Source of the DNA: Microglena sp. YARC
Taxonomy: Eukaryota > Chlorophyta > Chlorophyceae > Chlamydomonadales > Chlamydomonadaceae
Assembly (NCBI GenBank): GCA_022414725.1
Contig: CM039464.1
Location: 43,080,229 to 43,144,228, forward strand
Length of the DNA stretch: 64,000 bases
Reading direction: 5' to 3'
The notes beneath the pieces were generated by a model. That model ran no database searches, had not been told where the DNA came from, and saw only the letters and a program-made list of their open reading frames with translations. Made by a program: the position numbers and the translations under genes. The stretch's first letter is position 1. Each line of letters starts with the position of its first letter. Of this stretch, positions 45,031-53,939 are shown piece by piece.

Positions 45031-45306
45031 GCAGTTAGGGATATAGAGAACATTCTCGAGGGTAATGGGAGCGATTAGATCATCACTACACAAGACAATG
45101 GACCCCGATCCCTTGGATTTCTGCACAACCCCATTACCGAACTTCACCGACGGCGCATAATGCGAGTGCGTCAGCGTAGAGAACAGACTTTTATTGCCAG
45201 TAAGGGAATTACCGCAAGCACTATCTAAGTACCAAACATCATTCTCGGTTGCTCGCGACTGAGGATTCCAATGGGCAGTGCACGTAAGCATGGCAGGGCA
45301 TACGTT
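44989..45306 (-). pseudogene. Copia protease region
   Basis: VWYLDSACGNSLTGNKSLF matches the retropepsin active-site region. The usual DSG is DSA here, as occurs in some Copia elements. FGNGVVQKSKGSGSIVLCSD and ENVLYIPNCPVSLLSV complete the domain. It is in the same frame as gag, separated only by one TGA. Confidence 0.8.
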
Positions 45307-46797
45307 TCAGTAGCCTCGGAGTCTCACTAATTCAGCACTCATGGCCATGTACTCAGCTTGGGTGCATGGGGGTGCAGGAGCAGGTGGCTCGGGAGCAGCA
45401 GGGGCAGGCGCGACGTAGCCAGGAGCTAGGTGAGGGTATCGGACCCAGCATCGATCCGCCACATGACCAGACTTTTTACAGTGGGGGCATTTGACAGAAG
45501 AATCACTGCGACCTCCACCTCCACGACCAGCTCCTGTTCTGCCGCGACCTCGTCCATTGCCTCTTCCAGCAGCTCCAGGAGAGCGTCCACCAGATGGAGG
45601 TGTGAACACATGCAACGCAGAGTAGGCAGGGTTTTTAGTCTTGGTTGTGCGCAAATAAGGTGGGAAGTTCATGTGGTTCTCGGGCAGTCCCTGGTTCATA
45701 ATTTCTGCTCGCTCGAATCGCAGCAAAAGTTCTGAATACGTTAGCTCATCTGGTCGTAACATAGAGTACACAGCGCGGATAGGGGCGAAGCGCTCGTGGA
45801 CTGCAGCAGCCACCATTTGGGTGACTGCATCAGCCTCTGTAGTTCGAACGCCAGCGTGGGCAAGTTTTGTTATAAGTTGTTTGACACCCTCGAAGAAGGC
45901 CACTGGGGCCATCGTTGAAGGCATGCTAATCTCATGCAACTGCTTGCGTAGGATAGGAACTGTAGAACGGCGTAAGTCAACCTCCCATCCGGACACCGTA
46001 TCGTACACCTGTTGCGCAGTCCGATAGTACTGGAAATGTCCCAACATTTCCTTCGACATACAGGCTTTCATATAACCCAAGCCGCGCTCCTGCCTCTTAG
46101 CCTCACTATCCCTGTCGGGCGTCTTCCCCATCGCAGTTAACATCGCAATAGCACGTCGTGCGATAGCTGCAGCCAGGTAGGTCGCAAACTTAGCATCGGC
46201 GTCCTCCCTTTTAGAAGGAGTTTCGAAAGCACGTTCAGACGGAGGAGGAAGGGGCGTACCGGGCAATGGGGTCTCAGCAGCAGCCTGCTCTAGGAGATCA
46301 GCTGCTAACTTCGCACGTCTACCAGACTCTACAGGATCACGACCAACCTTCTCGAATTTCTTCATGGGAGAAGAGGCAGGTTCATCTGAATCAGGGGTCG
46401 TAAGACCAGAACTCAACTCACCGGGTAGGGAGTCGACTTGTTGCTGCGCTGGGCGCACAACAGATCGACCCCCGTCTGCCGTCCCTGCGCTGGATCCCAC
46501 ATCTCCACCTCGCGAACGCAGGCCTGGGGCTACCTCAGGTCGCGGGATGCGACCAACAAGGCGCTCCAGCTCAGTGAGACTCCGTACCTCGGGGGGGGGA
46601 ACAATGTCAGGAGAGGGGTCATCGAACTCAGTGTTCCTCAAAATTGGCTCAAAGAGCCACCCTGCCCGTGAAAAGGCAGGCTTGTCTATCAGGCCTGTTA
46701 AGTTGTTCGACTCGAACAGCACATCAATGGCAGAAAGCCACTCAGGGCCAATTGCTCGAGTGAGTTTAGGAACGGTCGACAACGACAGAGCCGACAT
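45307..46797 (-). CDS. Copia Gag with CCHC zinc knuckle
   Basis: A 496-aa frame. The central region (LGHFQYYRTAQQVYDTVSGW ... LRKQLHEI) is the UBN2-type Gag capsid domain. A Gly/Arg-rich stretch precedes the zinc knuckle CPHCKKSGHVADRC (C-x2-C-x4-H-x4-C), which binds element RNA. Gag forms the virus-like particle. The frame ends at TGA 45307-45309, and the same frame then continues directly into the protease domain. Confidence 0.9.
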   Translation of the reverse strand: MSALSLSTVPKLTRAIGPEWLSAIDVLFESNNLTGLIDKPAFSRAGWLFEPILRNTEFDDPSPDIVPPPEVRSLTELERLVGRIPRPEVAPGLRSRGGDVGSSAGTADGGRSVVRPAQQQVDSLPGELSSGLTTPDSDEPASSPMKKFEKVGRDPVESGRRAKLAADLLEQAAAETPLPGTPLPPPSERAFETPSKREDADAKFATYLAAAIARRAIAMLTAMGKTPDRDSEAKRQERGLGYMKACMSKEMLGHFQYYRTAQQVYDTVSGWEVDLRRSTVPILRKQLHEISMPSTMAPVAFFEGVKQLITKLAHAGVRTTEADAVTQMVAAAVHERFAPIRAVYSMLRPDELTYSELLLRFERAEIMNQGLPENHMNFPPYLRTTKTKNPAYSALHVFTPPSGGRSPGAAGRGNGRGRGRTGAGRGGGGRSDSSVKCPHCKKSGHVADRCWVRYPHLAPGYVAPAPAAPEPPAPAPPCTQAEYMAMSAELVRLRGY

Positions 46798-46857
46798 CAG
46801 GATTCAGTCCGCGCAGCTGCGCTCCGCAGCGGTTGAGCGTACAATGGGCCTATGACC

Positions 46858-47105
46858 TGTCGCTGGGAGATATGAGACAGTGCTGGACACTGGAGATGAC
46901 GACTGGGTGAGGTTCTGTTTATAGAACGAGACAATGTTACACGGTAGGGTCGGTCATTAATATGACCGAATCCAGGTCATAGAAGGCGAGACATAAGACC
47001 TAATGACACAGTCATGTCTACACGTCTGCATGTGTAGACGCTTATGCGTAACGGTATCAAGACAAGAGAAGGACAGCAAAGCAGTAATGTAGCAGAATGC
47101 TGACA
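46858..47105 (-). repeat. Copia 5' LTR
   Basis: 248 bp. As the upstream LTR for the minus-strand element, it should contain the promoter. TCTACACGTCTGCATGTGTAGA is a notable near-palindrome within it. Confidence 0.95.
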
Positions 47106-47150
47106 GATATGAAGCGGTTAATAAAACGTGTTAAGAAACAGTTAATAAAT
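47106..47150. repeat. ~23-bp tandem array, right remnant
   Basis: GATATGAAGCGGTTAATAAAACGTG continues the 39960-40279 array on the far side of the Copia insertion. Confidence 0.7.
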
Positions 47151-47217
47151 GTGGTCTTGCTGACTCCAGCGGCATAGGTTGTGGTCCTGCCGACTCCAGC
47201 TGCATAGCACCCACTGT

Positions 47218-47402
47218 TTCTTTTTTGGGCTACGCATAGCGGCTTCTAGGCAGCTACTTTCACCCACCTTTGGGCCAAACCTGAAGCTTGCTAGTGCGCC
47301 TGAAAGTTAGCATGACAGGCATTCCAATGCAGCTGTGATCCTTGGGCTTGGCTGACTACTGAAGCTGGGTGGAAGCTGCTACGCGAAGCCCCCAAAAGAA
47401 AT
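47218..47402. mobile_element. AGCTGCCTAG MITE, copy 3
   Basis: TTTTGGGCTACGCATAGCGG and its inverse GCTACGCGAAGCCCCCAAAA bound ~185 bp. Confidence 0.6.
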
Positions 47403-47473
47403 ACTGATTTCACCCAAGTGCATTAGAGCCCAACCCTATGGCAGACTTCTCATGTTTACCGCTTATACTGACT

Positions 47474-47538
47474 TTTTGTGTGTGTGTTTGTGTGTTAGTG
47501 AGTGTGTGGGTGTGTTTGTGAGTGTGTGTGTGGGGGTG

Positions 47539-47576
<38 letters not shown>

Positions 47577-47605
47577 TGTGGGGGGGGGGGGGGGGGGGGG
47601 GGGGA
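47474..47605. repeat. (GT)n plus poly-G
   Basis: GTGTGT tract followed by ~25 G residues. Confidence 0.95.
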
Positions 47606-47897
47606 GTAAAAAGTGCACTCTGCAGGTGAGCGACATGCATGGGGTGGGCAGTAACATTCATTTCCCTGCACCTTCTCAGGTTGTTGATGTGTGTTGGTGT
47701 GCGCCACTTCCGTCCTTAACGGGGGTCTAAAGGGCTTATTTGTTTGGGAGGGGGGGGGGGCCTTAGAAAACATGCATTTTGCACATGGATGCCATACGCT
47801 ACACACGTTTGTAACAACTTCTTCAAGCCTCTTAGCCACAAGTCTTGAACTACAAGATTTCAAGCTTGGGTAGGTAAGCTGGTGGCATAATCGCTAC

Positions 47898-48091
47898 CAG
47901 GGTACTACAAAGCGCACGGGGCAGCGCGATTTTGCGCACGCTTTTTGAGCCCCACTGCGCGTTTTGCGCAGTTTTTCAACTCCCTGTGGGCGCAGCACGC
48001 AGTTTTTGCGCTTTCTGCACTACAAAGCGCTGACCAATATGACTTTCGTGCGCTTTAAGCGCTGACCAATTTGACAAAATGTAGTACCCTG
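47898..48091. mobile_element. hAT MITE, 194 bp, perfect 8-bp duplication
   Basis: Starts CAGGGTACTACAAAGCGC and ends TGTAGTACCCTG, with repeated GCGC-rich subterminal motifs. Flanked by ATCGCTAC at both ends (47890-47897, 48092-48099). CAGGG ends with an 8-bp duplication indicate hAT. Confidence 0.85.
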
Positions 48092-48117
48092 ATCGCTACG
48101 GCAGCCTGCGCCTGCTC

Positions 48118-48345
48118 AGGTTGTTGATGTGGGCCAAATAGTCTAAAAAGACTTGCCCAAATTTGACAGGAAGGGTTATAAATACTTTGATGAGCTGAAC
48201 CCCAAACAATCGTTTTACCGACGGGGGGCCACACAAGTTCCAATAATCAAGATCAGTTCTAGATTGACAGGAGGAGCCAATCCTCGGTGTCGCTGGTTTG
48301 TGTAGGGAGACCCACCTCCTGGGGTAAACAACCTTTCACACATTA
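48118..48345 (+). repeat. Dispersed repeat S, copy 3
   Basis: GGGCCAAATAGTCTAAAAAG, TGATGAGCTGAACCCC and a 3' extension AGGGAGACCCACCTCCTGGG, matching 17288-17545. Confidence 0.6.
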
Positions 48346-48374
48346 AAAAAACAAAACAAAACTACCACTACTGC

Positions 48375-48900
48375 CTTCAAAACTCCAGGCCTCAGGTCAA
48401 TTAACTATGACCGCTCAAGTGCCAATAATGAAGAACAGTGATACATGATCATGAGGGGAAAATTGACGCACCCACTACTGCCTTCCATGCTCCAGGTCTC
48501 CGCCACATCACATCTAGTCCTTCGAGTCTAGGGCTAGCGTAGGGAGACCCACCCTTCCCTAAACCCTAAATCCGAGGCAAAAATTGACTGCCTTCCATGC
48601 TCCAGGTCTCAGGTCAATTAAATATGACCGTTCGAGTGCCAATAATGAAGAACACTTATACATGATCAGGAGGGGACAATTGAAGCTACCACTACTGCCT
48701 TCCATGCTCTAGGTCTCAGGTCAATCAACTATGACTGTTCAAGTGCCAATAATCAGGAACAGTTATACGTTATCAGGAGGGGACGATTGACACACTACAG
48801 CCCCTAGCACTACCGCCATCCATGCTCCAGGTCTCTGCCACATCAAATTGGATCCTTCGAGTCTAGGGCTAGTGTAGGGAGACCCACCCTTCCCTAAACC
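48375..48900 (+). pseudogene. Decayed tandem copies of the 49095 exon
   Basis: At least four segments (about 48385, 48600, 48705, with partial ones at 48490 and 48825) share the acceptor-side sequence CATGCTCCAG|GTCTC and then TCAATTAACTATGACCG and CAAGTGCCAATAATGAAGAA. These align with GTCTCATG...CTATGGCCGTTCAAA of the exon at 49095. They contain stops and indels. Confidence 0.55.
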
Positions 48901-49094
48901 CTACTCCCTAAACCCTACACTACCATCCCCTCCCCCCCACACACCACCACTGTCTATCCCCACCACCACGACCACGACCACCACCACCACTACCCCCCCC
49001 CCACCCCTCCACCACCACCACCACTGACTATCCCCCCTTCTTGTAAAACAACTGAGGCCCAATGATCGCAACTTGACTTTCTTCCATGCCCCAG

Positions 49095-49252
49095 GTCTCA
49101 TGTCACTTATCTATGGCCGTTCAAATTCCCTGGCGAGTAAATATTCAGCCAGTTACCAATTCTCCTTTTGGGGAGTGAAAGGAAAGTCTGTGAAAGATTA
49201 TGCTGAGTACGAGAAATTGATTGCAGAAACTGGAGCCAATACAAGCAGGCGG
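49095..49252 (+). CDS. Exon of putative secreted CBM-type gene
   Basis: The acceptor CATGCCCCAG precedes an open exon reading LMSLIYGRSNSLASKYSASY, QFSFWGVKGKSVKDYAEYEK and LIAETGANTS. It has two leading bases and so accepts the single trailing base of the 38841-39000 exon in phase, across the Copia insertion. The donor (CGG|GTTTGT) is weak, and the alternative end is unclear. Decayed copies lie just upstream. Domain not recognised. Confidence 0.42.
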
Positions 49253-49299
49253 GTTTGTTGTTGCGAGTTTGCAAAGTCCTTCGTATATTCTCTTGCTTG

Positions 49300-49420
49300 T
49301 CTGTTTGCTTGTTTGTTTGTTTGTTTATTTGTTTGTTTGTTTGTTTGTTTGTTTGTTTGTTTGTTTGTTTGTTTTTTTGTTTGTTTATTTGTTTGTTTGT
49401 TTGTTTGTTTGTTTGTCACT
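49300..49420. repeat. (TTTG)n microsatellite
   Basis: About 28 TTTG units with minor variants. Confidence 0.95.
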
Positions 49421-49809
49421 GTTTCTTCGTGATACTTTTTTCCAGGTACTTGCTATACATGTAAGACAACAGGCAGTGAACATCCAACCCGTATAGTAGT
49501 ACCTCAGTTTTCTGTTTCATTTGTCTGCTATGCATGGCAGCTTCCAGTTATCTCCATTAGGCAGCCACTGGGCCAATCCCAAAGATATCATTTGCATTCA
49601 AATTCCCACCAACCCTACCAATACCAACACCACTGATGCCAGCCTCGTGCCTGCCGCCACCATCACCACCACCACCACCATTGATGCCACCACCACCACT
49701 ATTGATGCCAGCCTGTTGCCTGCCAGTCTGCTATGTCAGCTTTCAGGCACACTTTCTAGCTGCAGATTTGGCCGTAGGACGGGGAAAGGGAGCTGCTCAG
49801 AAGCTGCTA

Positions 49810-49858
<49 letters not shown>
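49810..49858. repeat. Poly-G tract
   Basis: Run of more than 40 G residues, length probably unreliable. Confidence 0.95.
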
Positions 49859-50094
49859 CAAGCTGAAGAAATGGGCACAAAGGCAAATACCATTGTAGCT
49901 AGATTTGTCATAGGATGCCAACGACTAAGAAACCGTATGGGATGCCAACGGCTAAGTGTGCCAACAACTAAGAACCTTCTTTCACTAGGTTCAAGCGGAA
50001 GTACCTAGAGAGCAGAATCTAGGTTCTGCTCACTAGGTTCTAGTAAGTAGAACCTAGTGAAACAACTATTTCGTACAAATCAATACATATATAT

Positions 50095-50255
50095 ATATAT
50101 ATATCATGCCATCATATGATATCATATGATGCAGGCGGTCTGACCAGTTAACTTTGACCACCATATCATCTGATATTAAATCATATGATTTTTGTATGAT
50201 ATTATATGATATCATACTCGTCTTTGGTCAACATCATATGATTTGCCGTTCCCTA
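50095..50255. mobile_element. ATATGATATCATAT MITE, copy 3
   Basis: Shares TTGGTCAACATCATATGAT and TTTGCCGTTCCCTA with the 4372 and 38381 copies. The left end is merged into an (AT)n tract. Confidence 0.6.
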
Positions 50256-50436
50256 CATATATATCATATGTAATTAGTGCTGATGATAATGCTCGCTTGC
50301 TGCAATCTTGCTTGCTTGCTTGCTTGCTGAAATTTTGCATTTCTTTTTCTGAGGATTTGTTGGAAGACCCCTCTCGTATGTTGCGGAGCAGGCTTGTCTT
50401 GGGCCAACCATTGTCTGTTGAGGACAATGTACTGTA

Positions 50437-50530
50437 CTTGTACTGTACTGTACTGTACTGCACTGCACTGCACTGCACTGCACTGCACTGCACTGCACTG
50501 CACTGCACTGCACTGTACTGTACTATACTG
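50437..50530. repeat. (CTGCA/CTGTA)n microsatellite
   Basis: Tandem pentamers ACTGC and ACTGT. Flanked by an inverted repeat pair around GGAAGACCCCTCTC (about 50360) and GAGGGGTCTTCC (about 50709). Confidence 0.9.
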
Positions 50531-50954
50531 CGATGCAATGACATGACATGCCACAAAGGTATACAACAGCCCCAAAAGCAAGCCTTACCTAATTTGGTGG
50601 TTGGTCCCAGTGCAAGCAGACGGGCTGGCCCCCTCACGCCTTGTAACATTACATTTTCATCGACAGGCCATAGTTGGACCAAGACAAGCCCGCTCCACAA
50701 CATCCGGGAGGGGTCTTCCAACTAATCCTCAAATATGATAGGCAGTATTGTTTCAAGAAAGATTTTCGCCTCAAAGGGTGGATCTCTCTACACTAGCCCT
50801 AGACTCGAAGGTTTATACTCCACATCCGGGAGGGGTCTTGCAGCAAATCCTCGGGAACAGAAAGGAAATATTGAAGCAAGCATTATAATAATAATAAGGC
50901 ATACTATTTGTTTATCCACTAAACCTCTTGCTTGCACCATAGAACCCGGAAAGA

Positions 50955-51110
50955 AGCCCCCCCCCCCCCCCCCCACCACCACCACCACCACCGACCATCC
51001 CTCCCCCCCCTTCCCCACCCATCCACCACCACCACCCCACCACCACCACCACCACCACCGACTATCCCCCCCCCCCCACCCCCCACCCCAACCCCAGCAC
51101 CAGCACCGAC
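50955..51110. repeat. C-runs, (CAC)n and CCCCA repeats
   Basis: Low-complexity pyrimidine-rich tract directly before the exon acceptor at 51114. Confidence 0.9.
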
Positions 51111-51114
51111 ACAG

Positions 51115-51263
51115 GACTCACTCGATGGCCTATGGGGATCGGGTACCCGGCATACATGTTCTTCAACAACATGTGGTGCGACCAAGTGGTGATGACCAAC
51201 CAAGTTCCTAATGCAAAGCAGCAGGTTGCCGTACCTGAATTGAGCGAGGACCAGATGCCCAAG
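51115..51263 (+). CDS. Exon 1 of the CBM3-like gene 3' part
   Basis: The acceptor CCGACACAG and donor AAG|GTGCGTG bound an open 149-nt exon reading TRWPMGIGYPAYMFFNNMWC then DQVVMTNQVPNAKQQVAVPE and LSEDQMPK. It ends at a codon boundary, matching the next exon. Cysteine, Trp and aromatic content fit a secreted protein. Domain not recognised. Confidence 0.5.
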
Positions 51264-51387
51264 GTGCGTGCGTTTGTGTGCATGTTGGCTTTCACTTTGG
51301 TTTGATTACATGGGGTGTGATAAAGAAACTCCATGTGTGTGTTAGTGTGCACGCGGGCTTATGTGAATTGAACACCCTTCATATATT

Positions 51388-51558
51388 TAGGGAACGGCTA
51401 CTAATATTAGTGCTTGGAAAACTAATATTAACTAATATTATTATGCCACAATAATATTAGTTTTTCAAATAAATTCGAAATTCTGGTGATACGGCTCGTC
51501 CGACTAGTATTTATAATATTATGTATTCAATAATATTATATAACATAGCGGACCCCTA
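51388..51558. mobile_element. hAT MITE, 171 bp, perfect 8-bp duplication
   Basis: Starts TAGGGAACGGCTACTAATAT and ends ATAGCGGACCCCTA. Flanked by CATATATT on both sides (51380-51387, 51559-51566). It lies in the putative intron between 51263 and 51797. Related to 38112-38283. Confidence 0.85.
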
Positions 51559-51655
51559 CATATATTCATTTTTCCATTTTAGCTTTGTTTTTACCCAACC
51601 AGACCCAACCTTGCCTAAATGTATCATCACTGTCCTGTGCTTCCACCCTCCCCAG

Positions 51656-51723
51656 GATCTCTTAGTGAGCTACTTCCTTATCACTCTCTACTACGTGACT
51701 CCTGAAGTTCTTTCTACCCTGTA
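51656..51723 (+). pseudogene. Decayed copy of the 51797 exon
   Basis: CCCCAG|GATCTCTTAGTGAGCTACTT matches CCACAG|GATCTAATAGTGAGCTACTT of the real exon. It reads DLLVSYFLITLYYVTPE and then reaches a TAA. It is a duplicate exon, or an alternative one that truncates the protein. Confidence 0.6.
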
Positions 51724-51796
51724 ATTCAACTTTGAGCAAGTTGTGGATCGGGATAAGTCCGACCTCTTCCTACCCACCCCCACCCCCACCCCACAG

Positions 51797-51921
51797 GATC
51801 TAATAGTGAGCTACTTCCCTATCGACCTCTACTACGGTACTCCGGAACGGAACTATAGTGCCTTTGACTTAGGTGGTGGATCTGCGCAGCTCGCTTCCTC
51901 ATTCACGCAAATGTACATTGA
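51797..51921 (+). CDS. Exon 2 of the CBM3-like gene 3' part
   Basis: Acceptor CCCCACAG and donor TTGA|GTAAGT. It reads DLIVSYFPIDLYYGTPERNY, SAFDLGGGSAQLASSFTQMY and I, plus two bases. It starts on a codon boundary after 51263 and hands two bases to the exon at 52773, giving MYIE-LSNTDS in frame. The opening hydrophobic strand (LIVSYF) and the SSFTQMYIELSN junction resemble the first strands of family-3 cellulose-binding modules. Confidence 0.6.
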
Positions 51922-51954
51922 GTAAGTGTCCGTATGTAGGTTGTGGTGTGTATG

Positions 51955-52210
51955 CCTGTGTGTGTGTGTGTGTGAGGGGGGGGAGGGGGGGGGGGGGGGG
52001 GGGGAGGGGGGGGTAGAGAGTGGTACAGCGGCAACATGATTTGGTAGTTGGGTGATTGGGTAATCTGGTAATTTGGTGATTGGTTGATTTGGTAATTGGG
52101 TCATTTGGGTGATTGGGTGATTGGGCAATTGGACAGATCATATCTGAAGCCCCCCCCCCCCCCCCCCCCTCCCCCCCCCTCCCCCCTCCCGCCCCTCCAT
52201 CCATCCATCC

Positions 52211-52242
<32 letters not shown>

Positions 52243-52250
52243 TGAATCTA
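51955..52250. repeat. GT/G-runs, TTGGGTGA tandem repeat and C-runs
   Basis: Poly-G at about 51975-52011, a TTGGTAATTTGGTGA-type tandem repeat at 52040-52130, and poly-C at 52149-52250. Confidence 0.9.
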
Positions 52251-52639
52251 GACAAAGTCACTCTTCAGTACTGGACCCACACTCGGGGAAGAGCAAAAAT
52301 AGCCATGCCCCCCCATCCCACCCCACCCCCACCCCATCCCCACCCCACCCCACCCCCCAACTCCCAACTCCCAACTCCCAACTCCCCACCCCCAACACCA
52401 ACACCCAACACCCAACACCCAACACCCAACACCAACACCCAACCTCACCAACTGCAGGCTGTCAAACACCCCAAGCAACACCAGTGTGAATCTAGACAAA
52501 GTCGGCCTTCAATACTAGTTCGATGCCCCATCCCCCCCCAACCCCAACCCCAACCCCCAATTTCACCAACTGCAGGCTTTCAAACGGTAGTAAACACCAG
52601 GGTGAATCTAGACAAAGCCACCCTTCAGCACTGGTTCCA

Positions 52640-52673
<34 letters not shown>

Positions 52674-52770
52674 ACCCAACCGACTGCCAAATTACAGGCT
52701 GTCAAACTCCACCAACTACCACCCACCAACCATACCCCCCCAACCCCCAACCCCCAACCTCACCAACTGC
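52241..52770 (+). pseudogene. Four decayed copies of the CBM3-like exon
   Basis: Segments at about 52241, 52458, 52576 and 52699 repeat AACTGCAG|GCTNTCAAAC and GTGAATCTAGACAAAG with CTTCAGTACTGG. Each is separated by CCCCAACCCC minisatellite. One has TAG in place of the conserved Trp codon; others run into C-runs. All keep the same acceptor position and phase. Confidence 0.7.
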
Positions 52771-52772
52771 AG

Positions 52773-53025
52773 GCTTTCAAACACCGATAGTATCAAGAGC
52801 GTGACTCTAGACGAAGTCACCCTTCAGTACTGGTTCGATGGCCCCCTGGACGAAGGGGCCACACAGGAGGTGGAAAACTACTCTGATATTGCGTCAGTAC
52901 AGTTTGCCTTGACCTGCTCAGATGTCTCCCCTAGTCTCAGTGAGTTCAATGTCGCGACATTAGAGTTTGCCTTGACCTGCTCAGATATTTCCAATCTTCT
53001 CTATGAGTTCATGTCGCATGAATAA
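52773..53025 (+). CDS. Last exon: CBM3-like carbohydrate-binding module
   Basis: The acceptor ACCAACTGCAG precedes LSNTDSIKSVTLDEVTLQYW then FDGPLDEGATQEVENYSD, with ASVQFALTCSDVSPSL, ending at TAA. N-T-x-S-x(2)-S-V-x-L-x-V-T-L-x-Y-W-F matches the core of family-3 carbohydrate-binding modules (NTG-S-S-I-D-L-x(3)-RYYF). Such modules bind cellulose or related wall polysaccharides and act outside the cell. An internal ~60-bp duplication repeats FALTCSD. Together with exons 51115 and 51797 the frame is continuous. The upstream gene extent is uncertain. Confidence 0.6.
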
Positions 53026-53935
53026 TTATTTTTATGTTGTATGAATATTATGTTTTATGTTGTATGAATATTCATTTGTATGTGGTATGATTCATTAATT
53101 TGTGTCGTATGCAGTTGTGTGGATATTTGTTTTTTGATTTTGGCAGCCCTATAAATTAAGGGTGCCTGGAGGCGCGTCCCGAATGAAATGTTCTAATTAA
53201 CAATGAATTTCACTGGATTTAATTGGATTTAATTGTATAATGATAACAAAATGTTTTGGCTATCTTAATTGCTCATATGTGGTAGGTGAATGGCCAACAG
53301 CAGTTGGCATGGTTTGCCCCTGCCCACCTCACGCACGGCCCAGGTGTGAGCTCCGTGTGCTAATTATAGCATGAGTGCCCAAGGGGAATATTTTGTCGAT
53401 TGTGATGCTTATATGTTTCTGCCTGTTTGACAACAATTATGCTCCCAAACCTATGGTTGCGCTCAAGTTTGGATGGTACAAATTTAAATGTTGATTTTTC
53501 TGTTAATTGTAGCTTTTGGCTGCTTTTGGCAACAAAAAAAACTGAGCTCCTTCTCTTTAACTGCGATGCTCATATGTGTTCTCGTGAGAATCTGTCCGGT
53601 ATAAATAAGTCTTATACTTGTTACCGGTCTAAGATATAGAATGCTCAAGTTTTGTTTATTTTACGAAACCTGAAAATGTTGTTTTGTGACTAAGGGACGG
53701 ACGGACATTTTAATTGGGGTAATCCCTTCTTTACACAACTCTTGAGATTTTTTTCATTCGGGTATATAGGGTTGTCAATATTTTACTGGACCCCAAATAA
53801 TCATACATTATATGATACCTGCGTATTCAGGTGTATTGTACAATATTGTATGATCTCAAGGTTGTCAAGTACAATACATCGAGTGATATCGATACTTTAC
53901 AATATGTCACTTCACTCACTTACTTCACTTAAATC
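53026..53935 (+). other. 3' flank of the CBM3-like gene
   Basis: AT-rich. TTTATGTTGTATGAATATT is repeated just after the stop. No further gene is visible; short frames lack recognisable domains. Confidence 0.45.
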
Positions 53936-53939
53936 ACAC

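Larger units (their letters stand above)
40280..47105 (-). mobile_element. Copia-type LTR retrotransposon, 6826 bp
   Basis: Two 248-bp LTRs begin TGTCGC and end GCTGACA (TG...CA). They are flanked by a perfect 5-bp duplication GATAT (40275-40279, 47106-47110). The order on the minus strand is gag, protease, integrase, reverse transcriptase, RNase H, with integrase before RT, which defines Ty1/Copia. The LTRs differ at only two positions I can find, so the insertion is young. Yet the pol region has several frameshifts and an in-frame TGA after gag. A purine-rich ATAGGTGGAG abuts the 3' LTR as a polypurine tract. I did not find an obvious initiator-Met primer-binding site. Confidence 0.95.
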
